A DNA stretch of 64,000 nt from Enterobacter sp. SA187 (GTDB lineage Bacteria > Pseudomonadota > Gammaproteobacteria > Enterobacterales > Enterobacteriaceae): NCBI RefSeq assembly GCF_001888805.2, contig NZ_CP019113.1:620001-684000 (forward strand), read 5' to 3'. Position 1 is the first letter of the stretch; each line of letters opens with the position of its first letter. Under the pieces are notes generated by a model that ran no database searches, was not told the origin of the DNA, and worked only from the letters and a program-made list of their open reading frames with translations. Both the position numbers and the translations under genes were made by a program. Shown here in pieces: positions 1-8,364 of the stretch.

Positions 1-795
1 CCTTATGTGGATGAAGGCCAGAGCAAAACCTTCTGGTTCGATATTCGCAACACCGACCGCTCCGTTGGCGCGTCGCTGTCCGGTTATATCGCCCAGAAGC
101 ATGGCGATCAGGGACTGGCAGCCGATCCGATCAAAGCGCACTTCAGCGGTACCGCAGGCCAGAGCTTTGGCGTGTGGAACGCCGGCGGCGTGGAGCTGTA
201 TCTGACCGGCGATGCTAACGATTACGTGGGCAAAGGCATGGCGGGCGGTCTGCTGGCGGTACGTCCGCCGGTGGGTTCAGCTTTCCTCAGCCATAAGGCG
301 AGCATTATCGGTAACACCTGTCTGTATGGCGCAACCGGCGGTCGCCTGTATGCCGCAGGCCGCGCGGGTGAACGTTTTGCTGTGCGTAACTCCGGTGCCA
401 TCACCGTGGTGGAAGGCATTGGCGATAACGGTTGTGAATATATGACCGGCGGTATTGTCTGCATTCTGGGTAAAACGGGCGTTAACTTCGGTGCCGGTAT
501 GACGGGCGGCTTCGCTTACGTACTGGATGAAGACGGCGAATTCCGTAAGCGTGTAAACCCGGAGCTGGTGGAAGTGCTGAGCGTCGATGATCTTGCCATC
601 CATGAAGAGCATCTGCGCGGTTTGATCACCGAGCACGTGCAGCACACGGGCTCCTCACGCGGCGAAGAGATCCTGGCGAACTGGCCAGCATTCTCCACCA
701 GATTCGCGCTGGTTAAACCGAAGTCCAGCGATGTTAAAGCACTGTTGGGTCACCGTAGTCGTTCCGCAGCTGAGCTGCGGGTGCAGGCGCAGTAA
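1..795 (+). CDS. gltB: Glutamate synthase (NADPH) large subunit, C-terminal part
   Basis: The open frame runs in from the left edge and ends at TAA 793-795, giving the last 264 residues of a protein of roughly 1,490. It matches the C-terminal GltS domain, the right-handed beta-helix with repeated Gly-rich turns (for example GGVELYLTGDANDYVGKGMAGG and GDNGCEYMTGGIVCILG). The large subunit releases ammonia from glutamine and passes it through a channel to 2-oxoglutarate. The beta-helix holds the amidotransferase and synthase domains in position. The gltD start lies 9 bases downstream, so the two subunits are co-transcribed. Only the 5' truncation by the window edge is unusual. Confidence 0.98.
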   Translation, partial: PYVDEGQSKTFWFDIRNTDRSVGASLSGYIAQKHGDQGLAADPIKAHFSGTAGQSFGVWNAGGVELYLTGDANDYVGKGMAGGLLAVRPPVGSAFLSHKASIIGNTCLYGATGGRLYAAGRAGERFAVRNSGAITVVEGIGDNGCEYMTGGIVCILGKTGVNFGAGMTGGFAYVLDEDGEFRKRVNPELVEVLSVDDLAIHEEHLRGLITEHVQHTGSSRGEEILANWPAFSTRFALVKPKSSDVKALLGHRSRSAAELRVQAQ

Positions 796-804
796 GGGGA
801 AGCA

Positions 805-2223
805 ATGAGTCAGAATGTCTATCAGTTTATTGACTTACAGCGCGTTGATCCGCCGAAAAAAGCGCTGAAGATCCGTAAAATAGAGTTTGTTGAAATTTAC
901 GAGCCGTTTTCAGAAGGCCAGGCCAAAGCACAGGCAGATCGCTGCCTGTCCTGCGGCAATCCCTACTGCGAGTGGAAATGCCCGGTTCATAACTACATTC
1001 CTAACTGGCTGAAGCTGGCCAACGAAGGGCGAATTTTTGAAGCGGCAGAATTGTCGCATCAGACTAACACCCTGCCGGAAGTGTGCGGTCGCGTGTGTCC
1101 ACAGGATCGCCTGTGTGAAGGCTCCTGTACGCTTAACGACGAGTTTGGCGCGGTCACCATCGGCAACATTGAGCGCTATATCAATGATAAAGCGTTTGAA
1201 ATGGGCTGGCGTCCGGACATGACCGGTGTACGTCAGACCGATAAGCGCGTGGCGATTATCGGCGCAGGCCCGGCAGGTCTGGCATGTGCCGACGTGCTGA
1301 CCCGCAACGGCGTGAAAGCGGTGGTCTTTGACCGTCACCCGGAAATCGGCGGCCTGCTGACCTTCGGTATTCCGGCCTTCAAGCTGGAAAAAGAAGTCAT
1401 GACCCGTCGCCGTGAAATTTTCACCGGCATGGGTATTGAATTCAAACTGAACGTGGAAGTGGGCCGCGACGTACAGCTTGAGGATTTGCTGAAAGATTAT
1501 GATGCCGTGTTCCTGGGCGTCGGCACCTATCAGTCGATGCGCGGTGGGCTGGAGAATGAAGATGCGTCCGGCGTGTACGACGCGCTGCCGTTCCTTATCG
1601 CCAACACTAAACAGCTGATGGGCTTTGGTGAAACTACGGACGCGCCGTTCGTCAGCATGGAAGGTCGCCGCGTAGTGGTGCTGGGCGGCGGTGATACCGC
1701 CATGGACTGCGTACGTACGTCCATCCGCCAGGGCGCCACGCACGTTACCTGTGCTTATCGCCGTGATGAAGAGAACATGCCGGGTTCCCGTCGCGAAGTG
1801 AAAAACGCGCGTGAAGAAGGCGTGGAGTTCCAGTTCAACGTGCAGCCGCTGGGCATTGAAGTGAATGCCAACGGCAAAGTGAGCGGCGTGAAAATGGCGC
1901 GCACGGAGATGGGCGCGCCTGATGCCCATGGTCGCCGTCGTGCAGAGATCGTACCGGGCTCTGAACACGTGTTACCGGCCGATGCCGTAGTAATGGCGTT
2001 TGGTTTCCGTCCGCACAGCATGGAATGGCTGGCGAAACACAGCGTCGAGCTGGATTCGCAGGGCCGCATCATTGCGCCGGAAGGTAATGAAAATGCCTTC
2101 CAGACCAGCAATCCGAAAATCTTTGCCGGTGGCGACATCGTGCGTGGTTCGGATCTGGTGGTCACCGCCATCGCCGAAGGGCGTAAAGCGGCAGAAGGCA
2201 TTATGAACTGGCTGGAAGTATAA
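805..2223 (+). CDS. gltD: Glutamate synthase (NADPH) small subunit
   Basis: 472 residues, the usual length for GltD. The N-terminal part carries two four-cysteine clusters (C47, C50, C55, C59 and C94, C98, C104, C108) for the [4Fe-4S] centres. An FAD-binding GAGPAG motif lies at 153-158, and a second, NADPH-type Rossmann motif (VVVLGGGDTAMD) near residue 291. It takes electrons from NADPH and delivers them through FAD and Fe-S centres to the FMN of GltB, allowing cytoplasmic glutamate synthesis at low ammonium. The ATG is preceded by AAGGGGAAGC, a good ribosome binding site. Directly downstream of gltB. Confidence 0.98.
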   Translation: MSQNVYQFIDLQRVDPPKKALKIRKIEFVEIYEPFSEGQAKAQADRCLSCGNPYCEWKCPVHNYIPNWLKLANEGRIFEAAELSHQTNTLPEVCGRVCPQDRLCEGSCTLNDEFGAVTIGNIERYINDKAFEMGWRPDMTGVRQTDKRVAIIGAGPAGLACADVLTRNGVKAVVFDRHPEIGGLLTFGIPAFKLEKEVMTRRREIFTGMGIEFKLNVEVGRDVQLEDLLKDYDAVFLGVGTYQSMRGGLENEDASGVYDALPFLIANTKQLMGFGETTDAPFVSMEGRRVVVLGGGDTAMDCVRTSIRQGATHVTCAYRRDEENMPGSRREVKNAREEGVEFQFNVQPLGIEVNANGKVSGVKMARTEMGAPDAHGRRRAEIVPGSEHVLPADAVVMAFGFRPHSMEWLAKHSVELDSQGRIIAPEGNENAFQTSNPKIFAGGDIVRGSDLVVTAIAEGRKAAEGIMNWLEV

Positions 2224-2525
2224 GCTATAACCGTGGCGGTGTGTTAATACACTGCCACGGATATTCATTTCTGCGATCAATATATTTAGTTAATAATTGC
2301 CCCACCCCTCCTGTTAATAATTCCTGTTAGTACTTCCCTTTTAACCGCGATCCTTCCTTTTACGTCAATAATTACAATAGTTCACATTCACATATCTAAT
2401 AAAACACTCTTAAAATTACGGTTATTTGTAACTATCGGCATAGCGACACAGTCGCAACCGTTTACTTAATGAAAGCTTAAGAATAGTATGCCCCGCTTAT
2501 TTCATTTCTTACAACGGAAGTAATT
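2224..2525. other. AT-rich gap between gltD and the autotransporter gene
   Basis: 302 bases. Apart from the hairpin at 2231-2260 I see no gene. The rest is clearly AT-rich compared with gltBD, which fits the edge of an acquired segment. In E. coli gltF and a fimbrial cluster (yhcADEF) follow gltD; none of them is present here. The autotransporter promoter must lie in this gap, but I cannot pick a convincing -35/-10 pair. Confidence 0.6.
2231..2260 (+). terminator. Hairpin after gltBD, probable terminator
   Basis: A 12-bp stem with one G-U pair (CCGTGGCGGTGT against ACACTGCCACGG) and a 6-base loop begins 7 bases after the gltD stop. The U-tract behind it is weak (ATATTCATTT), so termination may be partial. 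Confidence 0.6.
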
Positions 2526-5429
2526 ATGTCGTATACACCGCATCAATTAAATTTGATTACCAAAACAATATTAAAATTAATGCCCACTATTGCTTTTTGT
2601 TCGTCTTCTGTGGCGTTTGCTGCAACAATCACCGCACCTGGGGTATTAGATGACACTGACACTTCTTATAATATCGAAAGTGAAACTTCTATTGATATTA
2701 ATTTATCAACTAAGCCAACTTTAAATATTAATGATGGCTTTATTACTTCTGTTATCAATGAAGGCACTATCGAAAATAGCGCGGGCACCGCCATTGATAT
2801 TAATAAAATGAAAGGTGAACTCACCAATAAAGGAATAATTGACGGCAATACTTACGCAATTAATATAATTAATGGCTCAAGCATCAACGTTAATAATTAT
2901 GAAAAGGGAAAAATAAGCGGAACTGAAAATGCAATAGTTGCCAGCGATAATTTTGCCGCCGATAATAAAGGAATTATTAGCTCCACTAATGGAAGTGCAA
3001 TTGAAATAACTAGCGGTTCAGCAACCATCATAAATAGCGCAGTAATCTCCAGTGAAAATGATGCGGGGATAGCGCTAAAAGGAAATGGTAGTTCTTCTAT
3101 AAGTAATGCTGGAACAATTCATGGAAATCAGTACGCAATAAAGTTTGAATCTTCCGAACAAAATAGTCTTGTATTACAAAGTGGCTCTAACCTTGAAGGT
3201 GATGTTCTTAGTACAAAATCATTAAAGAATAAACTTATATTAGAAGGTTCTGGGACAGAAAATAGCAATTTTATTGGTTTTCATGAGGATGACGGATTCG
3301 CTTCACTCAATATGAGGGGCGAGGCGTGGACCTTGAGTGGTAACATTGATTTGCTTGGTAACGGATCTCAGAAAATTAATGACAAAGTCCTGCAGGTCAC
3401 TACTGGCACCTTAACGCTGACCGGAACCATGAACAATGCTGGCGGCACCACTATTAATCAGGGTGCTACCTTACAACTAGGGGATGCTACGCACACTGCG
3501 GCCTTTACCTCTGATGCAGTTACCAATAACGGCAACCTGATAATTAACCAGAGCGGCGACTCCACCTTTAGCAGTGATATCAGCGGCCAGGGTAAACTTA
3601 TTAAATCCGATGCCAGCACCCTGACGCTTGACGGTGTATTCAGTTACACCGGCGGCACTGAACTCAATGGCGGTACCACGCTGGTCGCCAAAGACAGCGC
3701 GCTGGGCACGGCCGCTGCGCCTGCCAGCGTCACCATCAACAATAGCGCCACCCTGGCCAGTGCCGGTACGGTAACGGGCGACGTGAATATTATGGCGGGC
3801 GGCACGCTGGCGGCCTGGAATGTGGCGACGACAGGTAATACCGCTTCCGCTACTGCGGATTCCATAAAGGGTAACGTCAGCAACAGCGGTTCGCTGATTA
3901 TTGGCAGCGCAAACACCCAGCCAGGCCAGCGTTTTACCATCAATGGTGATTATGTTGGTAATGCCGGCAGCCAGCTAATAATGAATACCACCCTGGCGGA
4001 TGACAACGCCGCGACGGACATGCTGACCATCACCGGTAATACCAGCGGTGAATCGAAAGTGGCGCTGACCAATATCGGCGGCCAGGGCGCGCAGACAATC
4101 AACGGCATTGAAATTATTGAGGTTGGGCAGACTTCCGATGCCGTATTCACTCTCTCATCCCGTGCCGTAGCGGGTGCCTGGGAATACGATCTTAAAAAGC
4201 GCGATGGAGACTGGTATCTGGTTTCGGAAAAAGAACCCGATCCAAATGACAACGGCGATGGTGACAACGGCGAAGGCGGCGATAACGGTAACGGCGGCGA
4301 TAACGGCAACGGCGGCGATAACGGCGACGGCGGCGACAATGGCGACGGCGGCGATAACGGTAACGGCGGCGATAACGGCAACGGCGGCGACAACGGTAAC
4401 GGCGGCGATAATGGCAACGGCGGCGATAACGGCAACGGTGGCGATAACGGCAACGGTGGTGATAACGGCAACGGCGATGAAGATAAATCCCCTGAAGTCA
4501 TTCGTCCGGAAACCAGCGCTTATCTTGCTAACCAGAGCGCTGCACAGCAAATGTTCCTGCACAAGCTGGACGATCGCGAGCAGGTGCTGGCGCGTAATGA
4601 AGGCGAACAAAATGGCTGGATGTACGTCAAAGGCCGTTATAACGAAGGTACCGCAGCGGATGCGAAAGGCGGTTATGACACCACCACCACCGTCTTCCAG
4701 GTCGGCAGCGATCTCTATACCCGCACCTATGATGAAGGCGAACTGCATGCCGGCTTTATGCTTGGCGCAGGTCTGAGCGTCACGCATGCGGATGCCACTA
4801 ATAACCGCAACTCCGCGAAGGGAAAAGTCAGCGGTTATAACGTCGGGCTGTATGCCACCTGGCAGCAGGATCCACAGTTACGTACCGGCAGCTATGTGGA
4901 CAGCTGGGTGCAGGCTAACTGGTATGACGGCTACGTTCGTGGCGATGGCCTCGACTCTGAAGATTACAAGAGCAACGGCTATGCCGCCTCGCTGGAAATG
5001 GGCCACGCCTGGCTGGTTAGCGGTGAAGAAGATCGCAGCTGGAAGATCGAGCCTCAGGGCCAGATCATCTACAGCTATCTCGATCAGGACGATCATACCG
5101 AGGTTAACGGTACGCGCATTACGCAAAGCGACAAGGACAGCATTCTGACCCGTCTGGGCGTACGCGTCAGCAACCTCAATCAGAAAGCGCCGGGAGACTG
5201 GCAGCCGTGGACATCGGTTAACTGGCTTAACGGCGACGGCGCGACCGATTTGCAGTTTAACGGCGAAACGCTGAGTAACGATGTGCCGGAAGATCGCGCC
5301 CTGGTCGAGGTCGGGATCACCGGTAAGCTCAATGAAGCAATGACGCTCTCCGTACGCGCCACGGGCGAATGGGGCGAAAACAGCTACGACGCTTACGGCG
5401 GCCATATTCTCTGGAACTATCGCTGGTAA
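2526..5429 (+). CDS. Autotransporter (type Va) surface protein with Gly-Asp-Asn repeat linker
   Basis: 967 residues. Residues 1-32 form a Sec signal peptide ending AFA. Residues 33 to about 570 are a passenger rich in Asn, Thr, Ser and Gly. From about 290 it contains typical autotransporter beta-strand repeats (LTLTGTMNNAGGTTINQGATL), as in AIDA-I-type beta-helices. Residues 584-649 are eleven tandem GGDNGN/D hexapeptides. From about 665 a C-terminal beta-barrel ends in NYRW with a terminal aromatic residue, as outer-membrane porters do. It should be secreted through its own barrel and displayed on the surface, plausibly as an adhesin. No protease or lipase motif was seen. The 5' third of the gene (to about 3300) is much more AT-rich than the rest. 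The ATG follows ACGGAAG. Confidence 0.9.
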   Translation: MSYTPHQLNLITKTILKLMPTIAFCSSSVAFAATITAPGVLDDTDTSYNIESETSIDINLSTKPTLNINDGFITSVINEGTIENSAGTAIDINKMKGELTNKGIIDGNTYAINIINGSSINVNNYEKGKISGTENAIVASDNFAADNKGIISSTNGSAIEITSGSATIINSAVISSENDAGIALKGNGSSSISNAGTIHGNQYAIKFESSEQNSLVLQSGSNLEGDVLSTKSLKNKLILEGSGTENSNFIGFHEDDGFASLNMRGEAWTLSGNIDLLGNGSQKINDKVLQVTTGTLTLTGTMNNAGGTTINQGATLQLGDATHTAAFTSDAVTNNGNLIINQSGDSTFSSDISGQGKLIKSDASTLTLDGVFSYTGGTELNGGTTLVAKDSALGTAAAPASVTINNSATLASAGTVTGDVNIMAGGTLAAWNVATTGNTASATADSIKGNVSNSGSLIIGSANTQPGQRFTINGDYVGNAGSQLIMNTTLADDNAATDMLTITGNTSGESKVALTNIGGQGAQTINGIEIIEVGQTSDAVFTLSSRAVAGAWEYDLKKRDGDWYLVSEKEPDPNDNGDGDNGEGGDNGNGGDNGNGGDNGDGGDNGDGGDNGNGGDNGNGGDNGNGGDNGNGGDNGNGGDNGNGGDNGNGDEDKSPEVIRPETSAYLANQSAAQQMFLHKLDDREQVLARNEGEQNGWMYVKGRYNEGTAADAKGGYDTTTTVFQVGSDLYTRTYDEGELHAGFMLGAGLSVTHADATNNRNSAKGKVSGYNVGLYATWQQDPQLRTGSYVDSWVQANWYDGYVRGDGLDSEDYKSNGYAASLEMGHAWLVSGEEDRSWKIEPQGQIIYSYLDQDDHTEVNGTRITQSDKDSILTRLGVRVSNLNQKAPGDWQPWTSVNWLNGDGATDLQFNGETLSNDVPEDRALVEVGITGKLNEAMTLSVRATGEWGENSYDAYGGHILWNYRW
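4275..4472 (+). repeat. Eleven tandem 18-bp units coding GGDNGN/D
   Basis: Eleven consecutive in-frame 18-bp units (198 bases), each coding Gly-Gly-Asp-Asn-Gly-Asn or -Asp. Units differ only at wobble positions (GAT/GAC, GGT/GGC) and at the last codon. The repeat is a flexible acidic spacer between passenger and barrel. Because the unit is a multiple of three, copy-number change would alter length without shifting the frame. Confidence 0.95.
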
Positions 5430-5430
5430 T

Positions 5431-5464
5431 AAATGCGGGGGCGATATTTTTCGCCCCCGCATTT
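5431..5464. terminator. Bidirectional terminator between autotransporter gene and nanQ
   Basis: A perfect 14-bp stem (AAATGCGGGGGCGA with its complement) and a 6-base loop lie between the two convergent genes. A/T ends on both sides suit termination in both directions. It begins one base after the autotransporter stop and touches the nanQ stop codon. Confidence 0.9.
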
Positions 5465-5931
5465 CAGCCAGTGGCTTCCTCGCAGGGAACTTTAATCACC
5501 GCTTTTTTTACCTCGCTCTCCCGCCCCATGGTGCAGCCAGGCTTATGCGGTTCACCGGGCATAAATACGGCAAACATCCCGGCGCGCAGGGTCAGCCTCT
5601 GCTGATTATCAATGTGCTGGCACAGCTGATAATCGTCTGCATCATGCCACTCTTCGCACTCGCGCGCACTGCCCGCAGCGCCGTAAAAAATCTGCTCTTC
5701 CCCGGTAAGCACCACCTGCACATCCACATACTGCCGGTGGAGTTCCGCCTTTTTTGTGTCCGGCAACTGCGTGCTGTAATGCATCACGTTCATAAAGCAC
5801 GCCGCACCGGCGAGTTCGTGCCGTCCGGGGGATAGCTGCTCCGGCGCTAATGCCAGCGCCTGGCGCAGCGCATCCAGCAATCCGGCGGGTAAACCGGCCG
5901 CTTCCGGCTGGTGAATATCTCCGTAAATCAT
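5464..5931 (-). CDS. nanQ: N-acetylneuraminate anomerase NanQ (YhcH family)
   Basis: 155 residues of the YhcH/YjgK/YiaL cupin-like family. Conserved features include FMNVM, KKAELHRQYVDVQ with a metal-type His, and the FMPGEPHKPGC segment. In E. coli NanQ speeds interconversion of sialic acid anomers, feeding the open or beta form to the lyase. Last gene of the nan operon; its ATG overlaps the nanK stop in an ATGA arrangement, so translation is probably coupled. Ends against a strong bidirectional terminator. Confidence 0.95.
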   Translation of the reverse strand: MIYGDIHQPEAAGLPAGLLDALRQALALAPEQLSPGRHELAGAACFMNVMHYSTQLPDTKKAELHRQYVDVQVVLTGEEQIFYGAAGSARECEEWHDADDYQLCQHIDNQQRLTLRAGMFAVFMPGEPHKPGCTMGRESEVKKAVIKVPCEEATG

Positions 5932-6803
5932 GCTTTTCTCCCGTTAGCCCACCAGGCCGCGCCGAGCAGTCCGGCGTCGTGCTGATAATGCGCAGTCAGT
6001 AATTCGGTATGGTACATCGCCGGTTCGCGTAACAGCGCCGTCCGCACACGGGCAAGATAGCCGGGTGCCAGACCAATGCTGCCGCCGAGCACCACGCACT
6101 GACAGTCGGTGGCGGCCTTCACATCGGCGATCAGGCGTGCCAGCGCGGTTGCCGATCTGTTCACCAGCGTACTGGCTCCCGCATGCCCCTGCTCGCTCAG
6201 GGCAAACAGGGTTTTCGCGTCACAGCCAGCCAGTTCGCCCTCTGCCGCCGCCGCGATGCCGCGTCCGGAGGCGATGGCCTCCACGCAGCCGGTACGTCCA
6301 CAGCCACAGCGCGGCCCGAGCGGATCGGCGAGCGTATGGCCGAAATGGCCCGCCAGCCCGCCCTGTCCGGTGACCAGCCTGCCATCACGCACCAGGCCGC
6401 CGCCGACGCCTGTCGAGATGGTCAGAAACACCATGTCACGCACACGAGCTGCCAGCGGCTGATATTCTGCCCATGCTGCCGCCTGTGCATCATTTAGCGC
6501 CACTCCCGGCAAGCCGGTGATGCTCGCGACGCAGGCCACCAGCGGAAAATGCGCCAGTCCGCCAAGGTTTTCCGGGTTAATGGCCGTCAGTACGCCATCC
6601 TGAATGATACCGGTGGAGGCAATGGCGAAGCGCTGCGCACGCGGGTAGAGCGGCGTCAGCAGATCGCGCAGGGCGGCCTCCAGCGCATCAGGCGTGCGGC
6701 TGGCGGGTGTCGGCAGGGTGGCGCGGCAGGATAATCGCCCGTGTGCGTCCACCAGCGCAGCGGCAAGTTTGGTGCCGCCGATGTCGATAGCCAGAGTGAT
6801 CAT
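5928..6803 (-). CDS. nanK: N-acetylmannosamine kinase
   Basis: 291 residues, ROK family. The N-terminal ATP phosphate-binding motif DIGGTK is at 7-12, and the ROK zinc site is visible as CGCGRTGCVEAIASG. It phosphorylates ManNAc, the product of NanA, to ManNAc-6-phosphate. Its start overlaps the end of nanT by 4 bases. In E. coli nanE lies between nanT and nanK; here the overlap leaves no room for it, so the next enzyme of the pathway is missing from this operon. Confidence 0.96.
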   Translation of the reverse strand: MITLAIDIGGTKLAAALVDAHGRLSCRATLPTPASRTPDALEAALRDLLTPLYPRAQRFAIASTGIIQDGVLTAINPENLGGLAHFPLVACVASITGLPGVALNDAQAAAWAEYQPLAARVRDMVFLTISTGVGGGLVRDGRLVTGQGGLAGHFGHTLADPLGPRCGCGRTGCVEAIASGRGIAAAAEGELAGCDAKTLFALSEQGHAGASTLVNRSATALARLIADVKAATDCQCVVLGGSIGLAPGYLARVRTALLREPAMYHTELLTAHYQHDAGLLGAAWWANGRKA

Positions 6804-8299
6804 TTCGCCGCCCGCTTTGTTTTCAGTAAGTCGCTTTTGTCCGCGTTATGCGTCACTGCGCCGCTAAAGGGTTTGCCATCGATGGCGTCATGGGTGCGCA
6901 GCGCTTCCGGCCGCAACCAGCGCTGTACGCGGGACGGCATATCAAGACCAATCAGCAGGATCACCACAAAGGTCAGGCTGAAAGAGAGCGATCCCAGCGC
7001 GGTGCCCAGCTCCATTTTCTGTGCGAAGAGTGCGCCGATAATCGGCGCCAGCGCGCCGCCCAGCGCCCCCACGTTATAAGTGAAGCCCAGCCCCGCCGCC
7101 CGTTGATCGGTATCGAAATAGCCGCCGATCAGCTTAGGTAAGATCCCGGAGATCCCCTGCCCCAGCATCTGCTGGAAGAAGAGTAAAAAGCCCAGCACCC
7201 AGACATTGGCGCCGCCAATAGCGAATACCGGGATGATCAATAACTGCGAGGCCAGCAGGCTGTAAACATAGGCTTTGCGCGTGCCCAGCCAGTCGCCGAG
7301 AAAGCCCCCCACGCAGCAGCCCACCGCCGCGCCAAAGCCACTGAAGAACAGCACCCGCGCCACGGTGGAGGGATCGTAAGCCAGTTCGGTTTTCAGGTAC
7401 GTCGGCAGCAGCGCCTGAATGGGCCATGAATAGAGGAAGGCAAACAGCACCACCACCATCAGCATCACGCCCGTCGGCCACCGTTTGCCGCTGCTTTGCA
7501 CCATAAAGCTGATAAAGATCGCCGCGCACAGCAGACCAAAGGCAATCACCAGCGCGGCGTTTTTCATTTGCGCGGCAAAGCAGTACCAGAGCGCGCTGGC
7601 GGCGGCTATTGTCATCAGGATATTCAGAATGCGCAGTTTGCCGCGGTAGAGAATGTCAACCATAGTACGCACCGGCGCTTTACCGGCATGTTTTTGCTGC
7701 CAGTCTTCCGCTTCCGGAATATTTTTACGCAGCCAGAGCGCGAAAACGATCGGCACGATGCCGATAAAGAACAGCGCCCGCCAGCCCCATACCGGCACCA
7801 CCAGGCTGTAAACCTGAGCGGCGATCACCGCGCCCACGGAAAAACCGGAGATCAAAAAGCCGCTGGCTTTATTGCGCAGTTGCTTCGGCCAGCTTTCAAT
7901 CACGTAGGTGGCGCTGGAGCCGTATTCACCCGCCATCCCCATGCCGATCACCAGACGGGCGATAAACATGGTGGTGTAGCCCGGCGCGAAACCGCAGGCC
8001 AGGGTACCGACAGAAAACAAAATGATGCTGGTGACCATGGCGAGGCGGCGACCGTAGCGGTCCCCCATCGCCCCCAGCATCAGCCCGCCGAACCAGCGGG
8101 AAATAAAGGCGGCGGAAATCAGGCTGGCTGCCTGAACGGTGGTCAGGCCGAATTCGCCCTGGATCTCGGTTAATACCAGCGCGATTAATACAAAATCAAA
8201 ACCATCCAGCAGATAGCCAAGCCAGGCGGCGCTGAACGCCCGCCACTGGCTGCGATTAAGATGGCGATACCACGGGATGCTCTGGGCAGGCATTGTCAT
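6800..8299 (-). CDS. nanT: Sialic acid/H+ symporter NanT
   Basis: 499 residues, major facilitator superfamily, closely matching E. coli NanT. It has the family signature GDRYGRRLAM in the loop between segments 2 and 3, and the extra central membrane segments typical of the 14-helix NanT type. It imports N-acetylneuraminate across the inner membrane with protons. The ATG at 8297-8299 has GGGAGA at good spacing; a second Met codon lies two codons in. The gene is second in the operon, after nanA, and overlaps nanK. Confidence 0.97.
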   Translation of the reverse strand: MTMPAQSIPWYRHLNRSQWRAFSAAWLGYLLDGFDFVLIALVLTEIQGEFGLTTVQAASLISAAFISRWFGGLMLGAMGDRYGRRLAMVTSIILFSVGTLACGFAPGYTTMFIARLVIGMGMAGEYGSSATYVIESWPKQLRNKASGFLISGFSVGAVIAAQVYSLVVPVWGWRALFFIGIVPIVFALWLRKNIPEAEDWQQKHAGKAPVRTMVDILYRGKLRILNILMTIAAASALWYCFAAQMKNAALVIAFGLLCAAIFISFMVQSSGKRWPTGVMLMVVVLFAFLYSWPIQALLPTYLKTELAYDPSTVARVLFFSGFGAAVGCCVGGFLGDWLGTRKAYVYSLLASQLLIIPVFAIGGANVWVLGFLLFFQQMLGQGISGILPKLIGGYFDTDQRAAGLGFTYNVGALGGALAPIIGALFAQKMELGTALGSLSFSLTFVVILLIGLDMPSRVQRWLRPEALRTHDAIDGKPFSGAVTHNADKSDLLKTKRAAK

Positions 8300-8332
8300 A
8301 ACATTCTCCCGACGCTCGGTCTGTTTTTCATG

Positions 8333-8358
8333 GCCGGGCCGACCTGTTGCCGCCCGGC
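8333..8358 (-). repeat. REP-like hairpin between nanA and nanT
   Basis: GCCGGGC and GCCCGGC form a 7-bp inverted repeat with a 12-base loop in the 65-base gap between nanA and nanT. The composition resembles enterobacterial REP elements. Such intercistronic hairpins usually protect the upstream message from 3' exonucleases; here that would favour nanA expression. Confidence 0.5.
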
Positions 8359-8364
8359 ATCAGG

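Noticed and set aside
910..1968. 352-codon open frame on the minus strand inside gltD
   Set aside because: Antisense to a certain gene, with His-rich low-quality sequence; it follows from the codon bias of gltD.
4275..4472. CRISPR-like array
   Set aside because: The units are directly adjacent without unique spacers and code in frame for protein repeats.
3950..4787. Long repetitive frames (Ser/Pro/Leu and Val/Ile/Ala repeats) on both strands over the autotransporter linker
   Set aside because: They are the other reading frames of the 18-bp repeat and have no start region or domain of their own.
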